Shown: positions 55,653 to 64,000 of the stretch, piece by piece
How the letters are laid out: each line of letters begins with the position of its first letter
How positions within the stretch are numbered: position 1 is the first letter of the stretch
Assembly (NCBI RefSeq): GCF_022378355.1
Contig: NZ_JAKMAJ010000007.1
Span: 1 to 64,000 of the forward strand
DNA from: Brenneria bubanii
GTDB lineage: Bacteria; Pseudomonadota; Gammaproteobacteria; Enterobacterales; Enterobacteriaceae
Length of the DNA: 64,000 bases
Direction: 5' to 3'
The notes under the pieces: generated by a model
The model's input: the letters and a program-made list of their open reading frames with translations, nothing else
Told to the model about the DNA's origin: nothing
Database searches by the model: none
Program-made: the position numbers and the translations under genes

Positions 55653-57332
55653 ATGGCGAGTTCTTTGGTAAATATTGCATCTTCCGGTCTGAAGGCTGCG
55701 CAGACGTTACTTACTACCACCGGCAATAACGTTACCAATGCCAAAACCGATGGCTACTCCCGACAGACCGTTTCTCTTTCCTCGAACATCGGTCAGTCAA
55801 CCAGTTATGGCGAAGTGGGGAGTGGTGTGACAGTCAATTCCGTTAATCGTGAATACGATAAACTTACCGTAGCGCAGCTGCGCGATGCATCGGCCAGCTA
55901 TGCGCAAACCAACGCTTATTATAATCAGGTATCTCAGATTGACAGCCTACTGTCGAGTAGCGTGAGCAGCGACTCTACTACAACCAGCTCAGGCATTGAC
56001 GGTATGCTGTCGGATTTTTTCTCCAGTCTGAGTACGTTGAGTTCCGATACCAGCAGTACTTCATCGCGTCAGGCGGTGCTTAGCAGCGCGCAGTCGCTGG
56101 TTACCCAATTGAAAACCGCAGACAGCTATTTATCGTCGATGGATTCGGCGATTAATGAAGAAGTGTCAACCACCGTTGATACCATCAATAGCTACGCGAG
56201 TAAAATCGCCACGCTTAACACCCAGATATCCAATATGGGCAGCGCCGGCGAAGCGGCCAACTCGCTGTTGGACCAACGTGATCAGCTAATCAATAATCTT
56301 AATGAGCTGGTCGGCGTGACGGTTTCCACCCAGGATGATTCGGTGGTGACGGTATCGCTTTCCAATGGTTTGAGCTTGGTGCAGGGCGGCAGCGCCTATG
56401 AGCTAACTGCCGTGAGCGACAGCGCCGATCCTACCCGAACCACTATCGCCTACAGCAGCGGCAACGGCAGGTTGACGACCATTAATGAAGATAACATTGA
56501 AGGCGGCAGCCTGGCCGGTCTGTTTGCCGCGCGAGATGATATCGACAATACCCGTAATGCGATTGGTAAGATTGCCCTGGAACTTGCCGGCAATATGAAT
56601 GAATTGCAAAACAAGGGGATAGATCTTGACGGCGAAACCGGTAGCGATTTTTTTAGTTATAGCGATCCGTCTGTGGTCAGCAATAGCAAGAACACCGGCA
56701 GCGCTCAGTTAACTATCGCTTATTCCGATATCAGCAGCGCTGAGGCCAGCGACTATACGCTGAGCTACAAAAACGGCAGCTGGAACGTGAAGCAGGTTTC
56801 AGATGGTTCTTCGGTCAGCTATACCACGGCCACCGACAGCAATGGCAACGCCACGCTGAGTTTCGACGGCCTGACCGTTACCGTTTCCGGCGATGCGGCC
56901 CAGGGGGACTCATTCCGTGCCGAAACCGTTAGCACCGTTGTTTCCAACTTGTCGGTCGCGCTGACTGACGGTTCGCAAATTGCCGCAGGTTTGGACGACA
57001 GTGATACGGGGTCTAGCGATAACCGCAATCTACAATCGATGATCGACCTGCAAACGTCGAAGCTGATCAACGGCAACTCTACGCTGACGCAATATTATTC
57101 CAGCCTGATCAGTCAAATCGGTATAAACACTTCTTCAGCGAGCAGTCTTAGCTCGTCTCAGTCGACCATTGTTACCTCGCTGACCGAAAAACAACAATCA
57201 GTTTCCGGCATCAGCCTGGATGAAGAATACATCAATCTCTATGGCGCACAGCAGTATTACACTGCTTGTTCACAAGTATTGTCTACCGCCAATACCATTT
57301 TTGATTCTTTATTGTCAGCCTTAAACAGCTAA
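55653..57332 (+). CDS. flgK: Hook-filament junction protein FlgK
   Basis: A 559-residue FlgK: LVNIASSGLKAAQTLLTTTGNNVTNAKTDGYSRQTV at the N-terminus and SGISLDEEYINLYGAQQYYTACSQVLSTANTIFDSLL at the C-terminus. It is the first junction protein, exported with the FlgN chaperone. flgL follows 31 bases downstream. Confidence 0.97.
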   Translation: MASSLVNIASSGLKAAQTLLTTTGNNVTNAKTDGYSRQTVSLSSNIGQSTSYGEVGSGVTVNSVNREYDKLTVAQLRDASASYAQTNAYYNQVSQIDSLLSSSVSSDSTTTSSGIDGMLSDFFSSLSTLSSDTSSTSSRQAVLSSAQSLVTQLKTADSYLSSMDSAINEEVSTTVDTINSYASKIATLNTQISNMGSAGEAANSLLDQRDQLINNLNELVGVTVSTQDDSVVTVSLSNGLSLVQGGSAYELTAVSDSADPTRTTIAYSSGNGRLTTINEDNIEGGSLAGLFAARDDIDNTRNAIGKIALELAGNMNELQNKGIDLDGETGSDFFSYSDPSVVSNSKNTGSAQLTIAYSDISSAEASDYTLSYKNGSWNVKQVSDGSSVSYTTATDSNGNATLSFDGLTVTVSGDAAQGDSFRAETVSTVVSNLSVALTDGSQIAAGLDDSDTGSSDNRNLQSMIDLQTSKLINGNSTLTQYYSSLISQIGINTSSASSLSSSQSTIVTSLTEKQQSVSGISLDEEYINLYGAQQYYTACSQVLSTANTIFDSLLSALNS

Positions 57333-57363
57333 TCAATTCAGGATAACCAGTAAGGATAAGATC

Positions 57364-58284
57364 ATGCGTCTCAGCACCAGTGTGATATATGATAGACAGG
57401 TCGCAGGCTCCCAAAATTTGCAGTCCGCTTCGTCCAGCGCTGCGTCTCAGGTGTCTTCTGGCGTACGCGTCACCAAGCCCTCAGATGATCCAATCGCCGC
57501 CTCGCAATCGGTCATGGTGACCCAGGCTCAAGCCGACAGCACTAAATATACTGCGGCACGCGACACCGCTGATGCTAGCCTGACGCTCGAAGACAATACG
57601 CTGGATGAAATTACCACGGTTGTTCAGAGCATCCAGACCAAGCTGATTCAAGCTTCCAATACCACTTACAGCGACGCCGATCGCTCCTCATTGGCCACCG
57701 CCCTGCAATCTTATAAAGATCAGTTGGTGGCGCTGGGAAACAGCACTGACAGCAACGGTAACTACATCTTTAGCGGCTACGCTTCCGATTCCGCCGCTTT
57801 TAGCGTAGCGGATGACGGCACGGTAACCTACAGCGGCAGTAGCAGTACTGTTTCGATCAAAGTTTCCGACAGTTTGTCCGTTTCAACCGGCGATATCGGC
57901 ACCAGCGTATTTGGCGAAGACGGAAACAATATTTTCGACACTATCGATACCGCACTGTCCGCGCTTTCCATGAAGTTGGAAGATGGCGATTCGTCCGAAG
58001 AGTTCACCTCAAAAATGGGTACCGCGCTGAACGCCATATCAGACCAGCTGGATGATGTTTACACCGCTCAGACCAAGTTGGGCGGCAAGATGACGACCAT
58101 TAGTTCGCTGAATGATATGCAAGAAAGCCTGGATGTAATCTATTCCGATCGTCAGACCGCTTTGGTGGAGGCTGATATCGTCTCTGCAACGGCTAACTTT
58201 CAGTCTCTTCAGCTTATGCTTAAAGCTAGCGCCGCGGTGACCAGCTCAATGTTCTCCATGTCTTTATTCCAACTTAACGGTTAA
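57364..58284 (+). CDS. flgL: Hook-filament junction protein FlgL
   Basis: A 306-residue FlgL with flagellin-like ends: MRLSTSVIYDRQVAGSQNLQ, GVRVTKPSDDPIAASQSV and a C-terminal VEADIVSATANFQSLQLMLKASAAVTSSMFSMSLFQL. It joins FlgK to the filament. It ends the flg operon, before two stem-loops. Confidence 0.97.
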   Translation: MRLSTSVIYDRQVAGSQNLQSASSSAASQVSSGVRVTKPSDDPIAASQSVMVTQAQADSTKYTAARDTADASLTLEDNTLDEITTVVQSIQTKLIQASNTTYSDADRSSLATALQSYKDQLVALGNSTDSNGNYIFSGYASDSAAFSVADDGTVTYSGSSSTVSIKVSDSLSVSTGDIGTSVFGEDGNNIFDTIDTALSALSMKLEDGDSSEEFTSKMGTALNAISDQLDDVYTAQTKLGGKMTTISSLNDMQESLDVIYSDRQTALVEADIVSATANFQSLQLMLKASAAVTSSMFSMSLFQLNG

Positions 58285-58302
58285 CAGTCGGATCAACGAT
58301 TT

Positions 58303-58372
58303 AACGTGCTAAACCGGGCACGTTCTTTGGGTGTATCATTTGACTGAATTAGTCAGTGATACACCATTTTTT
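58303..58372 (+). terminator. Terminators after flgL
   Basis: A first stem AACGTGC/GCACGTT (58303-58309 and 58318-58324) is followed by a long hairpin, GTGTATCA (58331-58338) with TGATACAC (58357-58364), that also has an inner TGACT/AGTCA stem and ends with six T (58367-58372). The remaining 58373-58630, up to the convergent fliR end, shows no gene. Confidence 0.9.
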
Positions 58373-58630
58373 ATGCCGTGATCCCCGCTATTTAAACCTG
58401 CCTGCGCGGTTTCCTTCGCGCCTTGCCAAATCATAGCCAGTCATTACCCGCTGCCGGAATAGCCGTTAGTTCTAAGCGCTTTTCGTTTTTGATCGGCAGG
58501 CTTGCCTTTTAACGGTGACGAAAGAAACGCATTCGGCTTTTCAGCGGGCTAATCATGAGAAAGCGTTGGCACAAATGCTTGCCTGAATTTATTTTTGAAT
58601 CGCGGCTAATCGAGAGCAGGGCAGTAGGCT

Positions 58631-59416
58631 TTATTTTGCAATAAACTCGCTGATGACCATAGCAATCGAATCAAAAAATTCGCTGAATAAATGCTCTGAG
58701 AAGGGTGCAAACAACGGCATCAACAATCCAATGGTCAGTATGCCGATGGTCAGCGTAACGGGAAAACCGATCACGAAAACCGAGATCTGCGGCGCCATAC
58801 GGTTTAGCACCCCTAGCGCAATGTTGATAATCAACAGGAATGTGACCAAGGGCAGGGAGAGCATCAGACCGTTAATAAAAATCAGTCCGCCGGTTTGAGC
58901 AATGGAGAGAAAAATGCTGCTATTAACCAAGTCCGCATTGATAGGGATCAGATGAAAACTGTCGGCCAATAACGAAATGAGCCACAAATGGCCGTCAAAT
59001 ACCATGAACAGCAGCATGGCGAATACGTTGAAAAAGCGGGATAACACGGAGGTATTGGTACCGTTCGACGGATCGAAGAAGGTGGCGAAGGATAAGCCCA
59101 TCTGCAGGCCGATAATTTCACCGGCCACGCGAAATACGGCAAACGCCAACTGCATGGTGAAACCTATCGAGATACCGATCAGGACCTGTTTTATCAGCAG
59201 CCAAATGCCGGGAGCCGAAAAGATTGGCGTGCTTTCTACCGCCAGGCTGGGGGCGACGAGTACGGCACACAAAAAAGCCAAGCCAACCTTGATTTTACTG
59301 TCGATGCCCTTTTCGTTAAAGAGCGGCGCCGTGGCAATCAGCGCCAACAGCCGCACGAAGGGAAAAAAGTAGAGCCCTAGCCAATAGGTTAGCTCGCCGC
59401 TGGTGACTTCTATCAT
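58631..59416 (-). CDS. fliR: Flagellar export gate protein FliR
   Basis: A 261-residue protein with about six hydrophobic helices: WLGLYFFPFVRLLALIATAPLF at the start, VGLAFLCAVLVAPS, and LGVLNRMAPQISVFVIGFPVTLTIG (about 195-220), the family signature. With FliP and FliQ it forms the core channel of the export gate. It is two bases after fliQ and is the last gene of the fli unit. Confidence 0.97.
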   Translation of the reverse strand: MIEVTSGELTYWLGLYFFPFVRLLALIATAPLFNEKGIDSKIKVGLAFLCAVLVAPSLAVESTPIFSAPGIWLLIKQVLIGISIGFTMQLAFAVFRVAGEIIGLQMGLSFATFFDPSNGTNTSVLSRFFNVFAMLLFMVFDGHLWLISLLADSFHLIPINADLVNSSIFLSIAQTGGLIFINGLMLSLPLVTFLLIINIALGVLNRMAPQISVFVIGFPVTLTIGILTIGLLMPLFAPFSEHLFSEFFDSIAMVISEFIAK

Positions 59417-59418
59417 TA

Positions 59419-59688
59419 TTATCCAATAATTGTCGGTAAATTACTGAAAAGCGTGCGCATATAGTCTAGTAACAAATTGAGCATCCAGGGGCCGGCGATA
59501 ATAATGGCGGTAAATACGGCCAGAATTTTGGGAATAAACGACAGCGTCATTTCATTGACCTGCGTCGCCGCCTGCAACAGGCTGACGATCAGACCGGTCA
59601 GCAACGCCGCCAACAACAGCGGCGCGGCAAGCGCCAGCGCGACTTTCATCGCTTCATAACCAAGGGCCATAACCGATTCAGGTGTCAT
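59419..59688 (-). CDS. fliQ: Flagellar export gate protein FliQ
   Basis: An 89-residue protein with two membrane helices (ALALAAPLLLAALLTGLIVSLLQAATQ and AVFTAIIIAGPWMLNLLLDYM). It follows fliP only after a 226-base gap, although the two are nearly adjacent in most enterobacteria. Confidence 0.97.
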   Translation of the reverse strand: MTPESVMALGYEAMKVALALAAPLLLAALLTGLIVSLLQAATQVNEMTLSFIPKILAVFTAIIIAGPWMLNLLLDYMRTLFSNLPTIIG

Positions 59689-59914
59689 GATAATAATCCC
59701 GGTGCGCGTTTCCTGCTGGAAAGGTTGATTGTCGTCTCTGATATCAAGTTGAGTCTCTGGTTAGACCATATCGCCGCGCCATGCGCTATCGCGTCGACAG
59801 CCCTAGCATGAGACGGTGCGGCATCGTCTGATCGGAACGGCCGCTCAGGGGCGATAAGCCAATGGCGTCGGCAGCGATATGACGCAAGCGGAAACCTGAA
59901 GTTGGTTATCAAAC
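59689..59914. other. Unusual 226-base spacer between fliP and fliQ
   Basis: This stretch holds no recognisable gene. One open frame on the minus strand covers it from a TTG that overlaps the fliP stop, but its basic, low-pattern product looks random. TATCAA and ACTCAAC-like words recur near both ends (about 59736-59752 and 59904-59914). It may be a remnant of a small insertion. Confidence 0.5.
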
Positions 59915-60679
59915 TCAACTGTAGAAACTCTGCGCCAGGGAACCGATGAGTAACTGCCAGCCGTCGACCAGTACAAACAACATGAGTTTAAACGGTAACG
60001 ACATGGTCGCCGGCGGCACCATCATCATACCCAATGCCATTAAAACACTGGCTACCACCAGGTCGATAATTAAAAAAGGAATGAAGATGGTAAAACCGAT
60101 CTGAAAGGCGGTTTTCAGTTCGCTGGTGACGAATGCCGGAACCAATACGCGCATCGGAACGGATTCAGGACCATCCAGCGAGGGAATGTCGGCCAGTCGG
60201 GTAAACAACGCCAGGTCTGCTTCCCGCGTCTGCCGCAGCATGAATTCGCGCAGTGGTTGCGCGCCGGTTTCAATCGCGGATTCCATGGTGATCTTATTCT
60301 CGCTGAAAGGCAGATAAGCATCTTGATAAATTTTATTAAATACCGGCGACATGACAAAGAACGTCAGAAACAGGCTCAAGCCCAGTATGATCTGGTTCGG
60401 CGGCGCGGTCGCGGTGCCGATGGCGCTACGCAGCAGGCTTAATACAATCACAATACGGGTAAAGCTGGTCATCATCAGCAATACTGCCGGCAGAAACGTC
60501 AGCGAGGTCATGAAGACCAGTGTTTGTACCGGCAGGGACCAACTTTGTCCGCCGTTTGCCAGCGGCTGGCTGACAATACCGGGCAATTGCGCCCAGGCCG
60601 CCGGCGTCGTCAGGAAAATAGCACCGATCGAAATCTGGAATAACAATTTAAGGGATAATCGTTTTGCAATAACATTCAT
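59915..60679 (-). CDS. fliP: Flagellar export gate protein FliP
   Basis: A 254-residue FliP with a signal peptide (about 1-30, ending AWA-QLP), [31 protein letters not shown] (about 53-83), [34 protein letters not shown] and [26 protein letters not shown]. It overlaps fliO by four bases. Confidence 0.97.
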   Translation of the reverse strand: MNVIAKRLSLKLLFQISIGAIFLTTPAAWAQLPGIVSQPLANGGQSWSLPVQTLVFMTSLTFLPAVLLMMTSFTRIVIVLSLLRSAIGTATAPPNQIILGLSLFLTFFVMSPVFNKIYQDAYLPFSENKITMESAIETGAQPLREFMLRQTREADLALFTRLADIPSLDGPESVPMRVLVPAFVTSELKTAFQIGFTIFIPFLIIDLVVASVLMALGMMMVPPATMSLPFKLMLFVLVDGWQLLIGSLAQSFYS

Positions 60680-61092
60680 GCCGAATTTTCCGGACGTTTT
60701 AATACCTTTGACAGCAGCTGACGAAAGTCCGCCGCTTTGTCTTTATGAGCATCGCCGGACTTATCTGTGGGTTGCGCAGGCAATGTCAATAAGGGAGTGA
60801 TATTCTGCGCGGTAACGCCCAGCACCAGCCAGTTATTGTCGACTTCAACAATAACCACCCGCTCGCGCTGCCCCACCTGACAGGTAGAAACCACTTTCAA
60901 TAAGCGGTTGTTGTGCGAATGTGCTGTTAAGCCTAATTTGCGGATTATCCAACCGATCAACACAATAAGCAGGAGAATGCCTACCAAGACGCTGCCAACC
61001 TGGGAAAGCAGCATGGTATTCGATATCGGCGGCGCGGCAGCGATCGTCGCTACGCTCTCTGTGGCCGCCGTGGGTATTGCCGTTTGAACCAT
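60676..61092 (-). CDS. fliO: Flagellar export protein FliO
   Basis: A 138-residue protein with one membrane helix ([26 protein letters not shown], about 28-53) and a cytoplasmic beta part ([31 protein letters not shown]). FliO stabilises FliP during gate assembly. It overlaps the neighbouring fliN and fliP genes. Confidence 0.93.
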   Translation of the reverse strand: MVQTAIPTAATESVATIAAAPPISNTMLLSQVGSVLVGILLLIVLIGWIIRKLGLTAHSHNNRLLKVVSTCQVGQRERVVIVEVDNNWLVLGVTAQNITPLLTLPAQPTDKSGDAHKDKAADFRQLLSKVLKRPENSA

Positions 61093-61505
61093 TAGCGACT
61101 CAACCGACGCATACGCTCGGATGGCGTGATGATATCGGTAATACGAACGCCGTACTTATCCGCTACCACAACGACTTCACCCTGCGCGATCAGATAGCCG
61201 TTAATCAGAATATCCAACGGTTCGCCGGCCAAGCCTTCAAGAGGAACCACCGAGCCTTGAGAAAGGTGCAGCAATTCCTTGATGGTCATTTTCGTCCTTC
61301 CGAGTTCGACCGTCAGTTTTACCGGGATATCCATAATCATATCAATGTCTTGCAAAGAATTCATGCCTTGCTGGGCAGCGAGGTTATCAAAGACATTGTC
61401 GCTTGTCGGGGTGTTTTTTTCCGCAGTCTGTTGCTCATTAAATGCATCAGCCCACAAATCGTCCACGGCTTCCTTTTCTTCGGACGGTTTCTTGCTGTCA
61501 CTCAT
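61092..61505 (-). CDS. fliN: Flagellar switch protein FliN
   Basis: A 137-residue C-ring protein from the ATG at 61505 (MSDSKKPSEEKE). The acidic N-terminus is followed by the SpoA/FliN domain: DIPVKLTVELGRTKMTIKELLHLSQGSVVPLEGLAGEPLDI (about 58-98). It overlaps the fliM end by eight bases. Confidence 0.97.
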   Translation of the reverse strand: MSDSKKPSEEKEAVDDLWADAFNEQQTAEKNTPTSDNVFDNLAAQQGMNSLQDIDMIMDIPVKLTVELGRTKMTIKELLHLSQGSVVPLEGLAGEPLDILINGYLIAQGEVVVVADKYGVRITDIITPSERMRRLSR

Positions 61506-62505
61506 TGGGCTGTTCCTCATCGTTCAAAGAGTTCAATATAGGATTAATTAAATGTTCTACTTTTAAAGCATATTGCCCATCGGCTGTACCGTACTGACAG
61601 GTTAGCACGGGAACGCCATCAACGTCGGCAATCAGTCGGTCTGGCTTGTCGATTGGCAAAATATCGCCGGGCTGTAGCTGCATCAATTTGGAGATCCGCA
61701 AAGGAATATCCACAAAGCTTGCCACCAACTCCAATTCAGAATGCTGAACCTGTTTTGCCAATGCTTCACGCCAGTTATGGTCTTCCTGACGCGAGTTTTC
61801 CAGCGGCGGGTTGACCAAAAGTTCACGCAGCGGCTCGATCATGGCGAAAGGAATGCAGATACTGAATTCCCCAGTCAAAGAACCAATTTCCACATGAAAA
61901 GGCGTGGTCACCACAATGTCGTTAGGCGAAGTAGTGATGTTGGTGAATTTAACCTGCATCTCCGAGCGCACATACTCGATCTCCAGCTTGTAGATCGCCT
62001 GCCAGGCATCGCTATAGGCTTCAAGCGCCAGCCGCAACATGCGCTGAACGATACGCTGTTCGGTATGGGTAAATTCCCGACCTTCCACTTTGGTTGGAAA
62101 GCGACCATCGCCGCCAAACAGGTTGTCTACCGCGATGAAAACCAGACTCGGCGAAAATACCAGCAGCGCCGTGCCGCGTAAGGGTTTCATGTGGATCAGG
62201 TTAATATTAGTCGGAACTGGCAAATTTCGCGCAAATTCGTGATAAGGCTGAATTTTAATCGGCCCTACCGTGATATCCGGACTGCGGCGTAAAAGATTGA
62301 ATAGCCCCATTCTGAACTGGCGGGCAAAGCGCTCGTTAATAATTTCCAGCGCTTGCAGACGTTCTCGAACCACACGGCGCTGTGTGTTCGGATCATAAGG
62401 CTTAACGTCGCCCGCTACGGTGGCTGTCGGGGCATCGTCCCCGTCGTCGCTGCTGCCGTTAAGCAGGGCGTCGATTTCAGCCTGAGAAAGAATACTGTCA
62501 CCCAT
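61498..62505 (-). CDS. fliM: Flagellar switch protein FliM
   Basis: A 335-residue FliM. The N-terminal CheY-binding peptide (ILSQAEIDALLNG, about 4-16) is followed by the middle domain (GTALLVFSPSLVFIAVDNLFGG) and the C-terminal SpoA-like part (VDIPLRISKLMQLQPGDILPIDKP). It links phospho-CheY to motor direction. Confidence 0.97.
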   Translation of the reverse strand: MGDSILSQAEIDALLNGSSDDGDDAPTATVAGDVKPYDPNTQRRVVRERLQALEIINERFARQFRMGLFNLLRRSPDITVGPIKIQPYHEFARNLPVPTNINLIHMKPLRGTALLVFSPSLVFIAVDNLFGGDGRFPTKVEGREFTHTEQRIVQRMLRLALEAYSDAWQAIYKLEIEYVRSEMQVKFTNITTSPNDIVVTTPFHVEIGSLTGEFSICIPFAMIEPLRELLVNPPLENSRQEDHNWREALAKQVQHSELELVASFVDIPLRISKLMQLQPGDILPIDKPDRLIADVDGVPVLTCQYGTADGQYALKVEHLINPILNSLNDEEQPNE

Positions 62506-62511
62506 AAATAA

Positions 62512-62991
62512 TTACCGTAGTATGAACGCTGTGAACAGAACATCATTGATTGTTTGCCCCGCTTGTCCTGGGACTAAAGGTGGAGCAAGTACTTGTTTGA
62601 TTTCTTCCACCAATTGCTGTTTCCCTTGTTCTGTACTCAGGGAAGCTGAGTTTTGGCGGGATAATAGCAAAAGCAAACGACTACGCACTTCCGGCAAATA
62701 GTTATTGAGCTGTTGGTGTGTAGCTTCATCCGGCAATCTCAGGGTAAAGCCAACGTACAAAACCCGATCCAGATCATTGTCAGGATTCTGCAGATTGACG
62801 GTGAAAGTGTCTAGAGGCATAAAAACCGGCGCCGGTGGCGGCACAATTTTCGGCGCTTGAACCGTATCGGTGGGTTTGTAAAGAAACCACCAGGCAGCGC
62901 CTCCCGCGATGGCCGCTAGTAATGCGACAACGATAAGCAAGACTGGCCAGATTGAACGCTTTCGTCCTGAGGTGAGAGCTTGTTCAGACAT
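62512..62991 (-). CDS. fliL: Flagellar basal-body protein FliL
   Basis: A 159-residue protein with a basic N-terminus, one membrane helix (IWPVLLIVVALLAAIAGGAAWWFLY, about 14-38) and a periplasmic domain (PVFMPLDTFTVNL; DRVLYVGFTLRLPDEATHQ). FliL rings surround stators. It lies six bases before fliM and 154 bases after fliK. Confidence 0.96.
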   Translation of the reverse strand: MSEQALTSGRKRSIWPVLLIVVALLAAIAGGAAWWFLYKPTDTVQAPKIVPPPAPVFMPLDTFTVNLQNPDNDLDRVLYVGFTLRLPDEATHQQLNNYLPEVRSRLLLLLSRQNSASLSTEQGKQQLVEEIKQVLAPPLVPGQAGQTINDVLFTAFILR

Positions 62992-63145
62992 AAATAAAGA
63001 TAATTCCCGTTACGTATTTGAAAGATGACATGAAAAAGACATCACCGACCTCATTTAACCCAAGATCGATTATCCCGTCTATTTCCTCCATCAATAGGAA
63101 GAATAGACAGGGAAAATGAGGCTACCTTGAGTATTTATCGGCATC

Positions 63146-64000
63146 TTAAGCGAAGATATTAATACCGGTCACGCCAGAAGCCATTTGTTGCAGGGATGCG
63201 GGTACACTTAACGGTGTCGCTAACCCATCAGACGTAACCTGTTCGGACTGGTTAACAAAACCAGAATCAGACGCGTGCTGATCTTGTGTCCAACTCTGGG
63301 ATGACTCGCTTCCCACGCTAGCCTGCCCTAAATCAATTCCGCTTTCAGCCAGCGATGTGCGCAGATGGGGAAGGGCGGCTTCCAACGCCGCTCTGACCTG
63401 ACTGTGCGCCGACACAAAGTGCAGTTGGGCTTCATTATCGTTATTTAACGTCAAGTTGATTTGCAATGCGCCCAGCTCTTCCGGATGAAGTCGGAGTTTG
63501 GCGCTCTGCTGTCCGTCACGAGCAAACATGACCACTTGCTGGCCAAGCGTCTGCTGCCAGGCCTCACTGCCCATCTGGGCGTTCAACATGGCGCCGGATG
63601 TCGTTGTCGCGCTGGTCGCCGCAGGGGTGGCGGTTTGAGCCGTCGCGGATAAGGCTTGCGACGCCGAGGCCATCAGCGGCGATGTGTGGCTGGGGGTATT
63701 GGCGGTCAACGACTCCGCACTCTTGACTACGGCCGCAGTTATCGTGCTTTTATCAGCGGAAGCGTTGGTCTCGACGCTATCGTCGATATTGATGGCGATG
63801 TCGGGCTTTTTGCTCGTCTCCATATCAGCACGATTTATCTGGCGACTATTGCTGTCGGCGTCGGCCAGGGTAAAGGGCGTTAATGCCGTATCGGACTCGG
63901 CCGCGACGTCTGTTGCCGCCGCTTCATCGGTCAGCGTCAGGGAAGCCGCCACGGATTGTGCTGGCGCCAGCGTACTATCGGGAACGCTCGCTGCTACGTT
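63146..64000 (-). CDS. fliK: Hook-length control protein FliK (partial, runs off the right edge)
   Basis: The C-terminal 284 residues of FliK. The conserved domain is WQQTLGQQVVMFARDGQQSAKLRLHPEELGALQINLTLNNDNEAQLHFVSAHSQVRAALEAALPHLRTSLAESGIDLGQASV (about 130-215 of the visible part, given as a region). It contacts FlhB to switch export specificity. The N-terminal part is Ala/Thr/Ser-rich and continues in frame to position 64000, so the start is outside the window. Confidence 0.95.
   Translation of the reverse strand, partial: NVAASVPDSTLAPAQSVAASLTLTDEAAATDVAAESDTALTPFTLADADSNSRQINRADMETSKKPDIAINIDDSVETNASADKSTITAAVVKSAESLTANTPSHTSPLMASASQALSATAQTATPAATSATTTSGAMLNAQMGSEAWQQTLGQQVVMFARDGQQSAKLRLHPEELGALQINLTLNNDNEAQLHFVSAHSQVRAALEAALPHLRTSLAESGIDLGQASVGSESSQSWTQDQHASDSGFVNQSEQVTSDGLATPLSVPASLQQMASGVTGINIFA

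Noticed and set aside
58373..58630. A hidden gene between flgL and fliR
   Set aside because: All frames are short and without pattern; only the terminators at the left are supported.
59685..59918. 77-codon minus-strand frame in the fliP-fliQ gap
   Set aside because: Starts at a TTG inside the fliP stop without a ribosome site, and the product has no pattern; kept only as an unusual spacer.

Overview
The window looks like a chromosomal segment of a soft-rot/plant-associated enterobacterium (Pectobacteriaceae: Pectobacterium, Brenneria, Dickeya, Lonsdalea or a close relative). The reasons are the close match of flhDC, che and fla proteins to Enterobacterales, the contiguous order flhDC-motAB-cheAW-mcp-cheRBYZ-flhBAE-flgNMA-flgBCDEFGHIJKL-fliRQPONMLK, and a globin-coupled diguanylate cyclase beside it. 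The genus is an inference; no rRNA or other marker is present.

Positions 1 to about 25826 are most of a P2/186-type prophage. On the minus strand from left to right lie tail fibre H, I, J, W, V, then S, R, the Rz1/Rz spanins, endolysin K, a holin, X, L, M, N and O. P and Q follow on the plus strand, then a probable cos site (about 15258-15277), replication initiator A, a string of small early genes, B, a Fil-like gene, a 186 CII-type regulator and Cox. The CI-type repressor is divergent from Cox and is followed by cargo genes and the integrase. The phage ends in a displaced 3' fragment of tRNA-Leu(UAA), which marks the right attachment site (25772-25826). The left end, including ogr, D, U, T, E, FI, FII and the intact tRNA, lies outside the window. 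The tail fibre seems to be cut at its C-terminus by an insertion sequence whose end reaches the window edge.

The prophage carries four accessory modules: a HigBA toxin-antitoxin pair between S and V, surrounded by 8-bp tandem repeats; a HicAB pair between Q and cos; an AT-rich DUF262 + HEPN two-gene unit directly behind the repressor, which is the best candidate for an undescribed anti-phage or exclusion system; and an HNH nuclease gene directly behind int. Two LexA-type SOS boxes are visible. One lies in front of a 62-residue gene in the position where phage 186 has its antirepressor tum, and the other sits inside the spacer of the int promoter. Together with a 186-type CI this suggests an SOS-responsive prophage.

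From about 26000 to 31900 there is ordinary chromosome: a KTSC-domain protein, a chemoreceptor, a globin-GGDEF diguanylate cyclase, a small unknown protein, and a long regulatory region upstream of flhDC with a consensus CRP site and several strong hairpins. From 31915 to the end is the flagellar-chemotaxis locus. FlhDC is the master regulator. The class 2 genes (flhBAE, flgA-J, fliK-R) build export apparatus, rod, hook and rings. FlgM holds back sigma-28, and sigma-28 promoters are visible before the chemoreceptor genes, flgM and flgK. Between the second chemoreceptor and cheR there is a short relic of another receptor gene plus an 18-bp perfect inverted repeat. fliK runs off the right edge.
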